A stretch of 64,000 bases of DNA from Litomosoides sigmodontis (lineage: Eukaryota; Nematoda; Chromadorea; Rhabditida; Onchocercidae): NCBI GenBank assembly GCA_963070105.1, contig OY718803.1:10211823-10275822 (forward strand), given 5' to 3'. The notes beneath the pieces were generated by a model that saw only the letters and a program-made list of their open reading frames with translations, made no database searches and was not told where the DNA came from. The number at the start of each line of letters is the position of its first letter. The stretch's first letter is position 1. Positions 39,110 to 55,900 of this stretch are shown here, one piece after another. Both the position numbers and the translations under genes were made by a program.

Positions 39110-41310
39110 TTATATATATGCCTAATGTGATAACAATCAAAACAATTTTCGCCGTCAGCGTTCCTTTCATTTTAACTATTTCTTTGTTGTAATGTAATAT
39201 CACTCTATTGGTTAATTATCATCATGAAAAATCAAAGTTTTTTTTTGTTAGCTAAAACTGAAAGGGAGAAAAATCACACTTGAAATTAATAAGGAAAAAA
39301 GAAAAAATTGAAAATTGATTTTTTGTAATCAGTACATGAAATTAAATACATAAAATGAATACATGAAATTGGAAAAAAATTTTTTTGTAATCAGTACATG
39401 AATCAGCACATGAATTTGAAAAAAAAATAAAAAAAAATTAAATCGAATAATTCGCTCATAAATAAGCGAAATATTATTATATTTTGTACTTTCTACTTCT
39501 GCTACAGCAAAATTTAATAATACTTGAGTAATTTAACAAAAATTTTTCATAACAAAATTTAAAATATTTCTTTTTTTTTTTAATTTGAAAAAGGAACATT
39601 TTGATTCACAAATCTTAAGGATGTTTTCGGATTTTTATAGTTTTAAACATTTTTGTAATATTTTTTCAAACTTTTTCAGTTTTAGCAGTTTCGCTATTTT
39701 TCTGAGGCCTTTTTTTAAACGATTAATTTTAATTTTACATAGCTTAGTGTTCCTATATTAGTTCCATTTCTTCCTTCTTACAAACTTTCAAATTTCTGTT
39801 CTTCTCATTTCCTTTTTTTTTTTTTTATTTTTCTCGTCTAATTTAAATGTCGAAAATTTTACTTCTCACAATGTTGAAATTCGTTTGCCAGAAACACTTA
39901 CACTTTCCACTTTCTGTCTGTAGCAGTGCTTCAAATGTGAAAATATTGCTGTTTAAATCATTCGTAAAAGCAGTATTAGGGAAATCTTAACTTTCCATAT
40001 TTGAATACTAAATTTCGACCAATTAAAGCTCGAAATTTTATATAGTTTTATTCAAACGCTAACTCTTGACAAAATTCTCTACTTTAGTTTTTAATTCCTA
40101 TATTTAAATGTGGTCCGTAGCACTTCGAAAAGTTCCGAAAACTTTACCTTTCATTTGATTTAGCAGTGTTGAAATCATTTAGTGATTCAATGTCGTCTGG
40201 ATAATTTAGTTTGTAAGAACACTGTTAATAGGACCATTTTTTAGTAAATGATGCAAATGAAAATGGCATGGACATTTTTTTGATATAAAATGGAATTATA
40301 ATTTAAATTCGATAATTTAGTACCATCATTTATTACTTGCAAATGTTATTATGAATTCTTTGTTTTCTTTGTTTGTTTTTTTGGTTTTGGAAGAGAGAAA
40401 AAGAGGTGGTGGATAGGTAGAGGTCACTCATAAATGTAGGTTAAATTCAGAACCAAAAATTCAGAAGTGAAAGATCTGTGTATTCATTTCACCATTTTCG
40501 CTCTCTAACTTCTCAGAAATCATCTAAAGTATTTTGAAATTTGATCAACAAAAAGATGGACGGTTAATTTTCATTTCCACTATCAGAATCAGGAAACCGG
40601 TTTTCGACTGACACCACCATATACAGCAGCAGCACTCTAGCAGTAGCAACATCAGCAGCAACCATTGCTTATTTTTTTATTCGTCATTAATTAGAAAAGA
40701 AATAAAACATCCTGGAACACTTTCCAATTTCGATTACTGTAGTTTATTTGTATTTCTCCCTTTTTTTTTTCTCCTCTTCATCGCTTACCAATTATTTCTG
40801 TTTGCACAACGGATGTAGTAGCAACTAGAGTTGCATGCAAGAATTTCTAATTTATTGGTAATTATAGATGAGCAACCAATTTACTTTTATATTTTACACT
40901 ATTTTAAACTTTAAATGGTTCAATTTTGTTACCAATTTTAATTGGAAATTTTATGTTAAGTTGTGACTGGTCAATAATAATGGCAAAGTAAACAAAATTT
41001 CCTCACGAAAACAATGATTATCGTGAAAGTTCAGTTAGTCAAAGTATAGTATTCATTCAGGAAACAAGATATTATGATATCAAAGCTTATCATTATTTTA
41101 CTGATTGATGATCTTGTAGCATTTTATATTTAAGAGATAATGTGATAGGATAGGCGCTCTCGTAATACTTTAGAGAGAAATGAAATGATTAAAAAGTGTA
41201 ACAGAATGAAGAGAGGAGAAAGAGAGATAGTAATCTTGCTAAATTGGAAATTTTCATTCAGTATGTAGAAAGAGAGAGGGAGAGAGAATGAAATAAATGT
41301 TTATTTTCGG

Positions 41311-41334
41311 CGAACCACTTCCTTCAGTGGTTCG
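41311..41334 (+). repeat. Short perfect hairpin, 9-bp stem
   Basis: CGAACCACT and AGTGGTTCG flank a TCCTTC loop. It is small and may be chance, but the stem is GC-richer than its surroundings. Confidence 0.6.
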
Positions 41335-44300
41335 TTTGTTCAGGAGTCACAAATTTTGCAGTAAATTGACTCATTTATTTACTCATTTCCGATATCCGAA
41401 GCATCTAAATTGGACGAAAGGCCGAATCATATTTTTTTCTTCTAGTTCATTCCATTCCTCTAGTTATACATTTTAGCTTTTTATTGTTCATTTGTTTTAT
41501 AAATTTAATTAAAAGTGCTAGTTTCAAATTAATCTACATTTTATAATATGTTGATTAAAAAAAAAATTTTTGCAAAAAATTGCTCCATCATTGATTTCTC
41601 ATTTTTCTTTTCCCGCTAAATAATGCCACCGTTCTTATTTTTATAATTTATCCATCTATGTACCAAAAATTTTTTAAACATTAAAAATTTTTCATTATTA
41701 ACTAACTACATCAAGAAAAGCAAAAGCGTACTGATCAATTCTTTCAATAATTTCTCACTTAATTCTTCCATTTAAAATGCTAGTCTAGTAGTTTTCTTTC
41801 ATCAAAAAAAAGAAAAATAAAAAATTACAGTGAAATGATTTGGAGAAGAACCATCATTCGTTGTTTGAAAATGTCCGATCGTAACGGTCCTTTGTCCTCA
41901 CTTTTTTGCCGCCTTTTTTTTTCGCAATGTTAATTTATAATCAATAGGATTAAAATGATTCATCACATTAATAGCATATGCTTTATCAAGTAATGGAACT
42001 TAGTACAATCAACAAAAAAAAACTAACTTGCAAAAATTTTACAAATAGACATAGGGGAAAAAAAGTTAATTTAAATTAAATTAAGTAAATTAAATTGATT
42101 TATTGTAGCATTTGTTTGAATTCACTTACTTTTACTTGTTCATTCTCTTACGCTAAATTGGAAAATTTTTTCCAGCGCAGTCATTTCCAATTCCAATTTT
42201 ATTGGTTTTTAATGAAAGATGCGAACAATTCATGTCTTTTTTTTCATATTTTTCGCTTTTTTTTTAATTTCGTTTGCGAAGAATTTTAGTGTTTGAGAAT
42301 TTTTGAGAAATTCTAAATAAACAAATGTGTTTTGTTGTAACATTTCTACCTCTTCAGTGCAAAAACTAAATTAAATTAAAATAAAGAAATTAAATTAAAA
42401 AGTTCACTGCATATTCATTCATCCGGAACCTTTTAATGATTTGTAAAAAAAACAATTGAATTATTTATTAATTGGTGGTTGAATTTTCAATGTAAGAAAT
42501 GGCACTATTAAAAGTCGGTAAAAAATCATCATATATTGCGAATTGGTAGACGTGAAATACAAAATATCTTCCACTTTTAATATACTTTCGTGTATGTTTA
42601 ACATTGATAAATTATGTAAAACGAGTATAATAGAAAGTTAAAAATATTAATTATAAAATATGTTTTTGAAACAAATAAAATATAACTGAAATAACCCTTA
42701 ACCTTTGGTTCGTTCTAAAGTATTATCGGAAAGGAAAAATTTTCGAGTTTAAAACATATTAAAAAAACGATTGATAATTCTCATCGCAATATTACAATGC
42801 TTCTGTCATTTTCGAACAAAAAAAGGAACGAAAAAGAAAAATGAAAAAAGAAGGAAAAAAGCACAAATGAAAGAAAGAAAAGGTTAAAATTTTTATTGCC
42901 CTCATTTTGAATTTTTCGCAAAAAGAAAGCGATTTATATTATTCAAAAAATTTGCATGACATCGAAATTAATGGAAGGTCATCGACATTTTCATGACATT
43001 CATCTTGTCTTTACTGCATTATTTTCGCTATTCTATTGTTTATTAGCACGTTTTTTCCCACTTTTTTTTCTCGTCTCCTCTTTTATGAACTAAATTTAAT
43101 TTCAAACTTTCAGGAAAAAAACTTTTTACCGGTACTGATAAATTAAAATTACATAACATATTAACTGCTACTACGCACACACATATATGCTTACATATAT
43201 AACCAAAGGATTGTATTTTAGTTTGTAAGAAAGGTGGGCAGAATTTCAGATTTTATGAAAAATATTGCTGATTCATGAAAAAGACGAAAGCCCTGAACAA
43301 TTTCAGTAACATCGAGGTTACTGAAATAATTCTAAGCTTTTGTCCACTTACATTTCTTACGTAATTACATCCATTCGGCTATTAGATTAATCATTGCATT
43401 TGCATTGTGAATAAAATGAAAAGCAAAATGGTATTGATTTAAAATTGTATTTCAAATTAAATTTTATAAAACTTTCCGTTATCGTTGCATTCTAGTTCAT
43501 GATATTTTGGAAAAAGGCTAAAAAGAAACAGTTATTCGGTAATTTGTTAAATTTTAAATGAAACAGTGATTTGTGAAGATTTTAGCAAAAAAAAGGTCAT
43601 CCTCTTCCTATTTTCGCTTTCATATTGTGTGAGAATAACAAATGGTTTGAACTCTTCTCGTTTTCATTCACAAATTTTAATGCATTTTTAAGTAGCTAAT
43701 TTTGATGTAAGGGAGTCTTGGCGGAAGTGCAAATTAATAAAGAAAAATACATAAATTTTGTATTGGAATGAATCATTATTATTCACTTTTTTTTTAAATT
43801 TTTCCGCATTTTGTTCTTTTTTTTAGCGTTTCAGCGCGATTATTGCGTCTAAAATATATCGTAAAAGTGGAAGATTTATGGTACATAACGTGTGAAAATA
43901 TAAAGTGTAAATAAAATAGATTTGAGGTTTCTTACGCATTTTGAAAACATACTATTGAAAAGTGATTTTTTTAAAAATTCATTTCAGGATGCAATTTTAG
44001 AAGTGAAAATTTCTACATGTATATTATTTATTTGATCATTTTTCATTCAATATTAATCTTAGGGAAAATTTTAATTGAATTTCTAAAATATTGGATGAGG
44101 AAAGAAGCACAAAGATTATGCAGCACATGTATGATTAAATTATACTTAGAAAGTTTTCACTTCATTACTGAACTGTTAGACTTTTAAAAATAAAGCGACA
44201 AAACTTTTCCAATACATCATGAAATTTTTGTTTAAGAAAACGATAATGAAAAAAAAAGATGAAAAGCAAAACAAAAGAAATCCATGCATCTCTCTTCTAA

Positions 44301-45249
44301 TTATTCTTTCTCATACAAATTCTAACAAACATTGAAATTTGGTATGGCTGAAAAGCGAAATCAAAATCATTCACAAATGATAGTGCAGCTCATCAATTGA
44401 ATTTTTTTCATCGTAATTGTGGAACAAATTAAGCTGTTCGTTTCGCGTAGTATCAAAGCAATTGAAAATATATATAGTTACACTGGTTAAGCAAGCATTT
44501 TTAATTAAAATAAGCCTATTGCTAATTATCCTATTTAGACGTATGCTCCGCTCCGTTAAGGAATCTTGTCAGGCAACTTTTCATTACTATTTACAATTGC
44601 AAAATTCAAAAAAAAAGGAGAAATAAATGAAATAGGAAAGAGAAATGAACTGACAATGAATGAACGCATCATTAGTTCAAGTTTCATTTTATCATTTCAT
44701 CCTCTTACTTCATCATATCCGGTCCAAACGGTAATAATTTTTGTGTCTTTTCTCAATTGCTTTTTTTTTTCCTAAAATGTATGCATATCTCATGCACAAT
44801 TTTTTTTTTCTCTCATTACACTATATTGATTCATCTCTTTTACTCAACCCATTTCGGTTTTTTTTTTTTAATTTTAGTGCCGTTTATTTGCTCTATTTCG
44901 TGAAGTGATTCATTCATTCATAAAATAAATAACATTTTTTCTAATATTTTTCAATATAAAAATTTTAATGTAAATTTTAAATATTTCAATATGAAAGTTT
45001 TGAAATTTAAAGTGTATTTTTTGAAATTAAAATTAAATCGAAAAAAATATTTAGCAGAAGGGGAAAAAAGTTTGGTTTGGTTTTCAATTTTGTACTATCT
45101 TTGTAGCTGTTTTCTTTTTTTTCCTATTTGTTTCCATTCATTTTAAATATAAAGAAAAAAAATTTATCCTACCAATACGGTGTAATGAATAATTTAAAAG
45201 TGAAATTTGAAAATAGCATTCGATAATGAAAATGAAATTTGTTTGGATA

Positions 45250-45269
45250 ATATATATATATATATATAT
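45250..45269 (+). repeat. (TA)n microsatellite
   Basis: Run of TA units in the 28-kb non-coding region. A second short run lies near 45535-45550. Confidence 0.9.
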
Positions 45270-47480
45270 GAGTGTAGCCATCATGGACCTGTTTTAAATC
45301 CAAATGTAAGTATTAGACCATTCTCTTATATGAACTAATTAATTAATCACTGTATGTGTATTTCTACTTTTATTTTTGCCCTATACATATATGTATATGT
45401 CTGCATTTTTTTTCACTTTTAATTATTTAAACAGTTCAATTTTTTCGCTCTTTCACTTACTTAAATGTTCTTTATTCAATTTCTTATTATTTTTTCATTA
45501 TTGAATTACATATGTACTTTTAATTATGTATACATATATATATATATATGTATATAGATAGATGTATGCATAGAAATTTAAAATTACCAATGTGCCATGT
45601 CGTTGCTGCACTTTCTAATCGCTTACAACGGAGAGACATTATCATTTATTCTCGCCGCTGCGCGCACCATTCTTCAACTTCTTTTGCTAAATTGTCTAAA
45701 TCGCATAAACAGAACGATCGTAATTCACTCCTCCAAATTTGTTTTATTCAAAAGCTTTCATTCCATTACTATTCAATCTATCTAATTTCTAATCCATTAA
45801 AAAATTTACTGCATCTCATCTCATTAATTTTTTAAGCAGTTTTTTAACTGTTTAATTTAAATTTTATTTATCTAGTGTATTGCTTCTTTTTTTTTCATCA
45901 TTGAATTTTTCATTGTTGAGGATGGATAACTTCTTTTATTGATAATTTTAGAAATTTTAAGAGAATTAATGAGAATTACTTCAAAATATCATTAAATGCA
46001 TAAGGTGATATTTGGATGTCATAGTTGACTTTGGCAGTTATACAAATTTTGTTAAAATTACTGTCAGTTTTTCATTTTATCGACTACTAATCACATTTCC
46101 TGTTCAAACACATTTGCATATTCTCAAATTAGTAAATTATTACATTCCGAATTGTTTTAACTCCGAGAAAATGTTTAACGATTTCAAAACATCAAGTTTT
46201 CCAAGTCATAAGAGAAATAACCATTGAAATGACTTCCACATCATTTGCATATATCACTCATTATACTTTGAAATCCTTCTATTTGTACTTTCATCTAACT
46301 GTATCTACCCGTAGAACAGTAGCGGAAAATTGATCGTTTACGAAGGATAATTTTCAGAAAAAAAAGTAAATGAAGCATGGATGCCCTCGCTTGAAAGTAT
46401 ATGTACACATATAGTATATTTGTAAATTTAACTATGTATATATAATTTTAAATACGTTTGTATTTGAAAATTCCAATAATAGTATCAAAATGGTAATTGC
46501 CACATGAAAAATTTTGAATTATCGCAAGAGCACAATTTATTTAAATTTATTCACAATAGATATCGTGGATCTTTTTTCCCCTTGTTTTTCATTTTTTTCT
46601 CTTCTTCCCCCCTCCCTCAATATGTCAAATTGCATAAGTGAAATGTCCTGAAACTGAAAACTGAGGCCATTTGACGTCCCGTTTGAGGTGATTTCCAGAC
46701 ACGTCATGCCTTTTGATTTATTACATATTATAAATTAATATCGGGAAAATTGTATCAGTTTATTTCGTACTTTTAGCAATCTTACTAGTCTTATTTGAAT
46801 AGTTACAGGAAAAATGTTGAAGAAAATTAATTGCTTGTTTCGATGGTTAAATCAAAATATCGCTATTTTAAAAGATATTTGTGAAAGAAGGAACAAGTCT
46901 GATGGTGAATTCATTTGCTAAAATTTTTTGAATATCTGTGTATAAATTTCACCTGCAACTTCATTAAAAAATAGCAAATTTAGATTCATTTATATTTTGA
47001 ATAATGAATTTAGGCTATTAATTTTTTGCTTAATTTTGAGAAATAATAAGTTTATCCGTTAAAAAAATGCTTTAATAAATAAGCCGTTCTTCTTAAATAT
47101 ATAATAAATAAACCGTTCTTTTTTTTTCTGTTCAAATATTTGCATACGCTTATATATTTTGTTTTGTGTGTGTGTGTTTTTTTTCATTTTTTTTTTGAAA
47201 GTGCCAGTATAATTCTATAGACGCCTTGCGTATAAAAATTGTCGTAGTTAAAAAAAATTGCACGACACATGTTCGATTGATCTTTTAGTTTTATTATTTT
47301 CAAAAAAAAAAACTTCCGTTCAATACGAAAGAGAGTTTCCGAAAAGAAAAAAGAAGTGGAAAAAAATCCCGAAAAACTTTTCGAATGGAAGATTTTCATT
47401 TGTTTCTTCTTGGAAAAGAATCAATAATAAATTTTGTAGTTTTGTTAATTTTCCTCATTTCAAGACTTATTAATATCTAG

Positions 47481-48870
<1,390 letters not shown>

Positions 48871-49651
48871 TAATTGTTGCTAGCGATAAATTTAAATACG
48901 TATGATTTTGGTGAGTGAGATGAAGGTTTCGATGAGGAGTACGAACGGAAGGTTAAACTTAAAAGCTCAACTTGATTGAATGCTCGTGAAGGCAATAGCG
49001 TTGCGCTTTCTGAATGTGATGTGGAGTGAAACGAAATACCATCTCAATTTCCTCCTCGTTCATTGTTTATCTCTGCATTTCATCTCTTCTCTCCTCTTCC
49101 CTTCTCTTCTCCTTCTCTCTTTCTCCTCTTTCGCTTTCCTCATTTTGAGAATTTCTGAAATGAACAAACAAATTTTCTTCAGCATTTTCCTTTCCTTCCT
49201 CACTCTCTCACTGAGCTACTATTACTAGCAGTGACCATACACCTATTGATTATTCATTTTTAATTAACAAAATTCAATAAATAGCATTTGTAATTTCATT
49301 TCGCTGCTAGGAAAAGAAATTGAAACTTTGCATAATCATAGAAGCAATTGTTTGATGGATTTTGTATGATACGTTTTTGATGGTACGATGGTTGTCGCAC
49401 TGATTTTACAATATTTTGATATTACATTGCTGATAAACAAGTGTTTGATGCAGCGATGTGATTGATAATTTGATAATTTGTGATAGTTGGAGTGTAAGTG
49501 ACCCATTTGATGAGTGTAATGAATAATTTGATAAGTTAAGATTGAGTGAAACAATGTTGTTTTGTTTAGTAATTAACTTTTCACGCTCATTACTGTAATC
49601 ATTGTCAACCAACGATGTGAACAGGCACAGTAGCTGCTATTTCACAATCAT

Positions 49652-49675
49652 TTCTCTCTCTCTCTCTCTCTCTCT
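49652..49675 (+). repeat. (TC)12 microsatellite
   Basis: Uninterrupted TC run. Confidence 0.92.
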
Positions 49676-50643
49676 GATAGCATGCTTTCGCCTTTTTTTT
49701 TATCCTAACGGTTGGAGCTTTTTCGAATTCATAAACGATTTCTTTTTTAAATTTTCATTTTCATTTCGATTGTTGGTATTGTGCGCAATTTTGGCTTTTG
49801 TTTTTTTCGTTAAAATAATTTTAACATTCATTCTATGACACATCATGCTATCCCTCTCTTTTCGAATGTTTGTTTTTTCACTCCTTTTTTTTTGTGAAAA
49901 TTTTCCCTGCATCCTATTTGTTGAATTCTACCTAAAGCGTTGTTTCTTTTTCATTTTGACAGTTTACAGCTACAAAAAGAACGATAGAGTAGAACGAAGT
50001 AAAAGCCTAAATTAGTATTTGTTTTATTTCATGCTTTAAAATTCGAGAGAGGAATTTGCCCTTCTTATTTTCACGCTTTTAGACTAATTTGATTTCATTT
50101 TGCAATGAAAAAAACAACGTAATGTTAGCAGCGGTCAAAAGTGAACGAAAATTTAAATGAAGCCGATATATTAGAGAAATAGGGTTGGGAAATTTTACGC
50201 TTTTCATGTGTTATTTAGCAATCACAAATGTTTTTTCTCTTTTTTTTCTTCCTTCACTTCAGGCATTTTTAGAATTTCCACTATCCTATTCTCGATAAAA
50301 GGTGCTGCTAATTGAGAACGAGCTCAGTTGTCGGGTTTCGAATTGCGCTCGTGGCATTTGTTACACCCTCATTAATATAATCTTCGAGTACAAGAGAATT
50401 AGGTTATGTTTTGCTGTAAAAAAAAAAAAACTGTACACGAAATTGTAAAAAACTAAAAACGTATTGTAGAAACGGATGATAATTTGATAGTAGTAATTAT
50501 GTTAGTCGAAGCATTTTTTTTCCTTCTTTATTTTTTTTTATTTTAACAAAATTTTCTCTTTAAATAATCACTTATTATTTACCAATGGAAATAACACGTG
50601 ACACTACGTGACCAGTTTTGTATTCTCTGGATAAGTTGGAAAG

Positions 50644-50715
50644 AAAAAATTCACTTGAGAAGCATATTCCATTATTGCTTGCTAATAACAAATATATTTC
50701 TCAAGTGAATTTTTT
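50644..50715 (+). repeat. Inverted repeat, perfect 17-bp stem and 38-nt loop
   Basis: AAAAAATTCACTTGAGA at 50644-50660 pairs exactly with its reverse complement at 50699-50715. Part of the stem is an A/T run, so the informative pairing is about 11 bp. Confidence 0.7.
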
Positions 50716-52950
50716 TTGATTATACTTCACCTACTTCATATATTAATTAATTACAGTTATAATGATGATAACAGGCACAATCAGTAGTGATACTGATATT
50801 ACCATTTAATAATAACATTAATTAATACTGCATTGGTATATGTGCATAATTGGTAATTATTAATTGTGGTATTTGGTGAAGAAAGTAATGGAAATTTATA
50901 GCGATATGAGCAATTGAAGAAGCATCATCCGTTTTAGACTAACTTCCATTATACTTTTATGTAAAATTATCAATCAACAAGCATATTAAGTGTGACTAAA
51001 GTACAATGAAGAAGCTAGTGATCCATTTCATAATTTAATCAGTAAATTATTGCTGTTCAAATCGCATTAATTCCTTTTATCGTCTTCTCCTCCTGTCGTT
51101 CATTTTCATGTCACTGTTAAATTCTGCTAATTTTTGTCAAATTTCCACTTTTTTACTGTAAAAAAGAAAAATTTCATATTTAAATTATTAAATGATGCGT
51201 GTTTTAACGCTTAGTGAGAGGAGCAAAAAATATCTATGCAGAGAGAAGCAGAAAGAGGAGAGGAGAAGAGAGAACGGAAAAAGAGAGAGAGAGAGAGAGA
51301 GATCTTTTGATGGATTCGTTTGCAATTCAGTCAGTTAGATCGATCCCTTTTCATTACTAATAGGTATTTACCGTTATTAATCTGTGGCACTCACGACCTC
51401 ACATAAATTTATTTTAAACGAAGAAAGTCACCGTGATGCTGTGTGTAATTTTTTTTTTATTTCAATGATTATCAGATAAATTCGTGCTTTCAATTAACTT
51501 TCAGCTAGTTATTTCCCACGCTCACTTAATGCATTATGTCGTTGATAAGCTTAGAGAGAATCTTTGGAATTTTGCAACAGATATTGTGACCATTAGTTTC
51601 ATCTCTTCTCATAGGGTGAAATGAAGGAAGCAGTAATTGTTCATCAGACTGCTGGACAAATCTTTAACGAACATTTTTTCCCTTTGCTTCTTTCCGCCCA
51701 GTAAGGAACCACAAATTTGCATTTTGCAAAAATTTGTGCACTTTCAGCATCCTTAATTTAGCCAAAGGTAGTTAGTTAAATCTACCACAAAACTATTTAG
51801 CAAGAAGTCGTTCTTCTACTGCTTTTTGCTATCCGTGCACATATCATATAACTTTAAAATAGTTGAGATTTTCATACAGTCTTGTTTGGACGTTAGTGAT
51901 TTTTGTTCTTATCTTTTTTTTTCACTCATTAATATCTGTTAACTTTTTTGAATAGATTCGTTTGTGTCATTCTAATTTTATTTTTAATTTCGTTTTCATT
52001 TTATCTTTGTAGCTTTTTGATTACTAACTAATTGTGACAATTAATAGTAGACATATTGAATATATTCACTAGTCTAGCTGTATTTTTTACTAGCTATGAT
52101 AAAATTCGTTGATAATGAAGTGAAATGGTCAGTGAGGACTAGGTTGCTTTATTTTTCAGCTGTAATATTAGGACATGTTCTGTGGAATTGATAAGCTGAC
52201 ACAATTCACTTACAGCAATAACAGTGAAAAAAATAATGTCGCATAAAATTTGCACTAAGCAAAAATTTCAATGAAGTGCTTCGAGAGGCAGCAAAGTGAC
52301 CAGTAAAATTTAATTACAAAGTTTCCAACTAGTCCATTAATTTATTTCATAGGCACTTCAAAGTTGACCTCTTCGATATTCCATCTAATCGGTGGGAAAT
52401 CTTTAATTTAAATGTTTCGGATTGTTCGAAAATCATGCTAGTGTATGCGTACATGAATTACAACACTTTAGTTTTAAAAAAAAAATTCAGTTGCACTTCA
52501 TTTTCAATGTCTTTACTATAGTATATTGCATTAGGATATCAAACATTTCTTTCTTCACTCTCGAAGAATGACCATCAAATAATTTGTTCATTTTGAAGCA
52601 AATGATGGTATGTTTTAAGAAGGAGTTTGATTGAAACCCTATAAACATAAACAGATTTTGCATTTTTAGTTTAAACTCTTTTTAAAAAAAGAGTTAGTCA
52701 CCTTAAAATAGCAACTGATGTTCATCATTAGACTTGGACTTTGTTTTTCTTTCTTCCAGATGTTATCATCAAATTACTCTTTCCATATTATTATCACACC
52801 AGCTATGTTATACGTTATATCAGTACATGAATTCAGATGAAATTTTAAACTTATATAGGACAGTTTCTTTTCATCACCCCAAACTTTTGTTTTTTTGTTG
52901 TTACATCTTTGCTACAATAAGTATTTTTATTAATCATAATACTTTTGCAG

Positions 52951-55900
52951 AGGATTCATGCCTAAGGATCAAAAGTCGAAGATTCCGCAAAGCTCAGGTG
53001 AGCGAATTTCTTTTTTCCTCCTTGCACTTGCACCACGTGAAAAGCATATTAATTCTACGATTTGCATAATTTTTGAGAAGTAACGCTTTTTTTTTTTTAA
53101 AAAAAAATTCAGTGAAATTTTAATCACTGGTAATTTCCTGCTCCTTTTGCTAACATTTTTATTCATTATGTATATCATTTGACATGCAAAATGTAGAATG
53201 CTGCAGCTAATTCATTTTGGCTTAAATAGAATAAATTATTCATATATGCTTTCGAGTATTTACTTAAAATATCCGCAAGCAATTAATTTGGCATATTTCA
53301 CTTCACTGACAATCTGTAATATTTGTAAAATGTAGTTTTTAGTTTGCCATATTACTCCACATTTGTTCATTGTTCTTTAGAAATCCTTTACATCTTTACA
53401 TGCGCAAAGTTTCCCAAAATAAAATTTAATCATAAAAAACGAAAAAGGACTAATGCTATCGACATCTAGCGCCGAAAAGCAAGAGAGTAATTTTAATTGA
53501 TTTAATAAATTAATTCTTATACGATAGCTTCCATCATTTATTTCCATTTCCTATGGTATCATACTTGAGGTGGAAGTGCGCAGAGCCCTGTATGGTCCGT
53601 TACTCGCCGACAGCGTACCGAGCTTTCACCGCGGCGAGACGATGAAACCGGAACAACGCAGTCTTTCAGTTCACGGACAGTAACTACTACAGAACGTGTA
53701 CAGATGATCCCAGTGCCAGTCAACTCTGATATACCCATGGATGTTTTAACACCAAGAGGTTATTACTGCAAACTTTATGCATCCATATATTAATTAATGA
53801 TAAAATTTAGACCATTTTAAAGTCGTACACTTATTACATTCCATATTCCTACAGCGATCTAAACTTATATTTTTTGCCAAATGGATGCGTGCGTTTTGGG
53901 AGAGTATTAGTCATGTATTATTATCTATGATTGATAGCGGAAATCAGTGGCTGCATATTCTAATATTGGCAAACATGAGCAATCTAATTTGCAGGTAGAA
54001 GTGAAAGGAGTTGTGAAACAACAATAGTAACAAGTGAATCTCATAGCTTACCTATAATAGGTGGTGTAGCTGCTGACGGAGCTCTGCTTTGTACGGGTTT
54101 ACATGTCGTGCCGAAAACGACGGAAATGAAAGAAGTAAGAACAACGATGACAACCACAACAACAACAACATATAGCCTAATTGAAATTGGAGACAGTGAG
54201 GAGGAGTTACAGGTAGAGACGGAAGAGAGGACCGTACCTGGAAGCACACAAATAACGCTGGATTTTCCGCTAGACTACAAGGCTTTCGACTTTAAGGATA
54301 TTATGCCTGAATGTGCTGCAGAAGAAAAGGAGCGCCTTTATGTAGTGGTAGGAAAGAAAGATTCACCGACCAGAACAACTGATACAGCAGACTATGTAGT
54401 AAAGATGATTGACGTCGACCTGCCACCCCGCAAAAGCAAAGAAGTGAAGGACGTAAAAAGAATATCAGGAGGAGAGAGGCGCAAGCATGACTATGATGCT
54501 TTTGAAGGAACTATTGCATCAACTAGCAGAACCGTTGGACCAGATGAAAGACCAATCCAACGGTACATGACGGTGCACAACAATGGCGTGTCGTCAGGAG
54601 AGTCAGATCTTGAAGACGAAAGGATAAGTAAAGAAATTTCAACTGTAGTTGCGAAGCTTTCGGGAGCGTATAAAAGAGCATCAATTGCAGGAGAGCATAC
54701 AGTGTACAGAGACACAAAAGCAGAAAAAACAATCCAACATGATACGCACAGTACCTCCTACCAAGTAGAATCGCCACGTAGGTTAAAGTCCACGTACGTA
54801 GTTAGATTTTCCGATCCATTTCGTATAGAAGCGGACGATGGTTCATGGATCTTGCAGCAAAAAGAGTCAGAAACAGTATTTAAGAAAGCAAAGAAAGACC
54901 ATAAAGTATTAAGTGACGACGCGAGAAGAAAAGAGAAACGAAGAAAAATAAAGAGGAAAGATAAAACCGAAGAGGCTGGAGAAAAAAAGCCAACTATTAC
55001 AACCAAAATAATCACCGGACTGTTCAAAAGAGATGACTTGTATCGTGAATACCCCACGGCAGCAACCTTTGAAGGTCCGGTTGACGCAACCTATCTAACA
55101 GTGGACACGGAAACTCAACCAATCGAACAATTGGTTACAGTTTATCACAGCGGTCGATCGGATGAACCTGTGCTAGGTGAGGAGAAAAGACCAGCACCGG
55201 ACGTGAGTTACACATTTGGTGCAAACTTGACCAACATTTTCAAAAGAACAACTTATGCGGGATATCCAAAATCTAGCCCGTACAACGGGCCACTCACTCC
55301 ATTATGTCCTGCATCAGACGTACAAGAAAAGCCATTGCAAGAGCATGTCAGCGTTTATCATAGTGGACGTTCTGACGAAACCTTGACCGACCATTTTAAA
55401 ACAGGTCGCTCACGCATGGATTACCCAACATCTGCACCATATGATGGTCCATTTCCCTCAACTAGCCTTGCCTCTGAAATGGAAGAAAAACCACTGCAAG
55501 TGCGCGTTAGCATTTATCACGGCGGACGTCCTGACGAGACCGTGACCGACTATTTTAAAAGAGGTCGCACACATAAGGACTATCCAGCATCCGGCTCACA
55601 CGACGGATTACTTGCTTCAACAAGCCTTGCATCTGACCTCGAAGAAGAACCACTGCAACATCACGTTACTGTTTACCACAGCGGACGTTCTGATGAACCA
55701 GACATCGACCACACTAAGGGTGGTGCACCTTTGGATTATCCAGCATCGGGCGTCTACAAAGGACCGCTTGACCTAACAAGCTTTGCTTCTGATATGGAAG
55801 AAAAACCACTACAAGCACATGTCAGCGTTTACTACGTAGAGCCTTCCCACGAACCATTGACCGATCATTCCCAAAGACGTCGCGGACGTCTATATTATTT

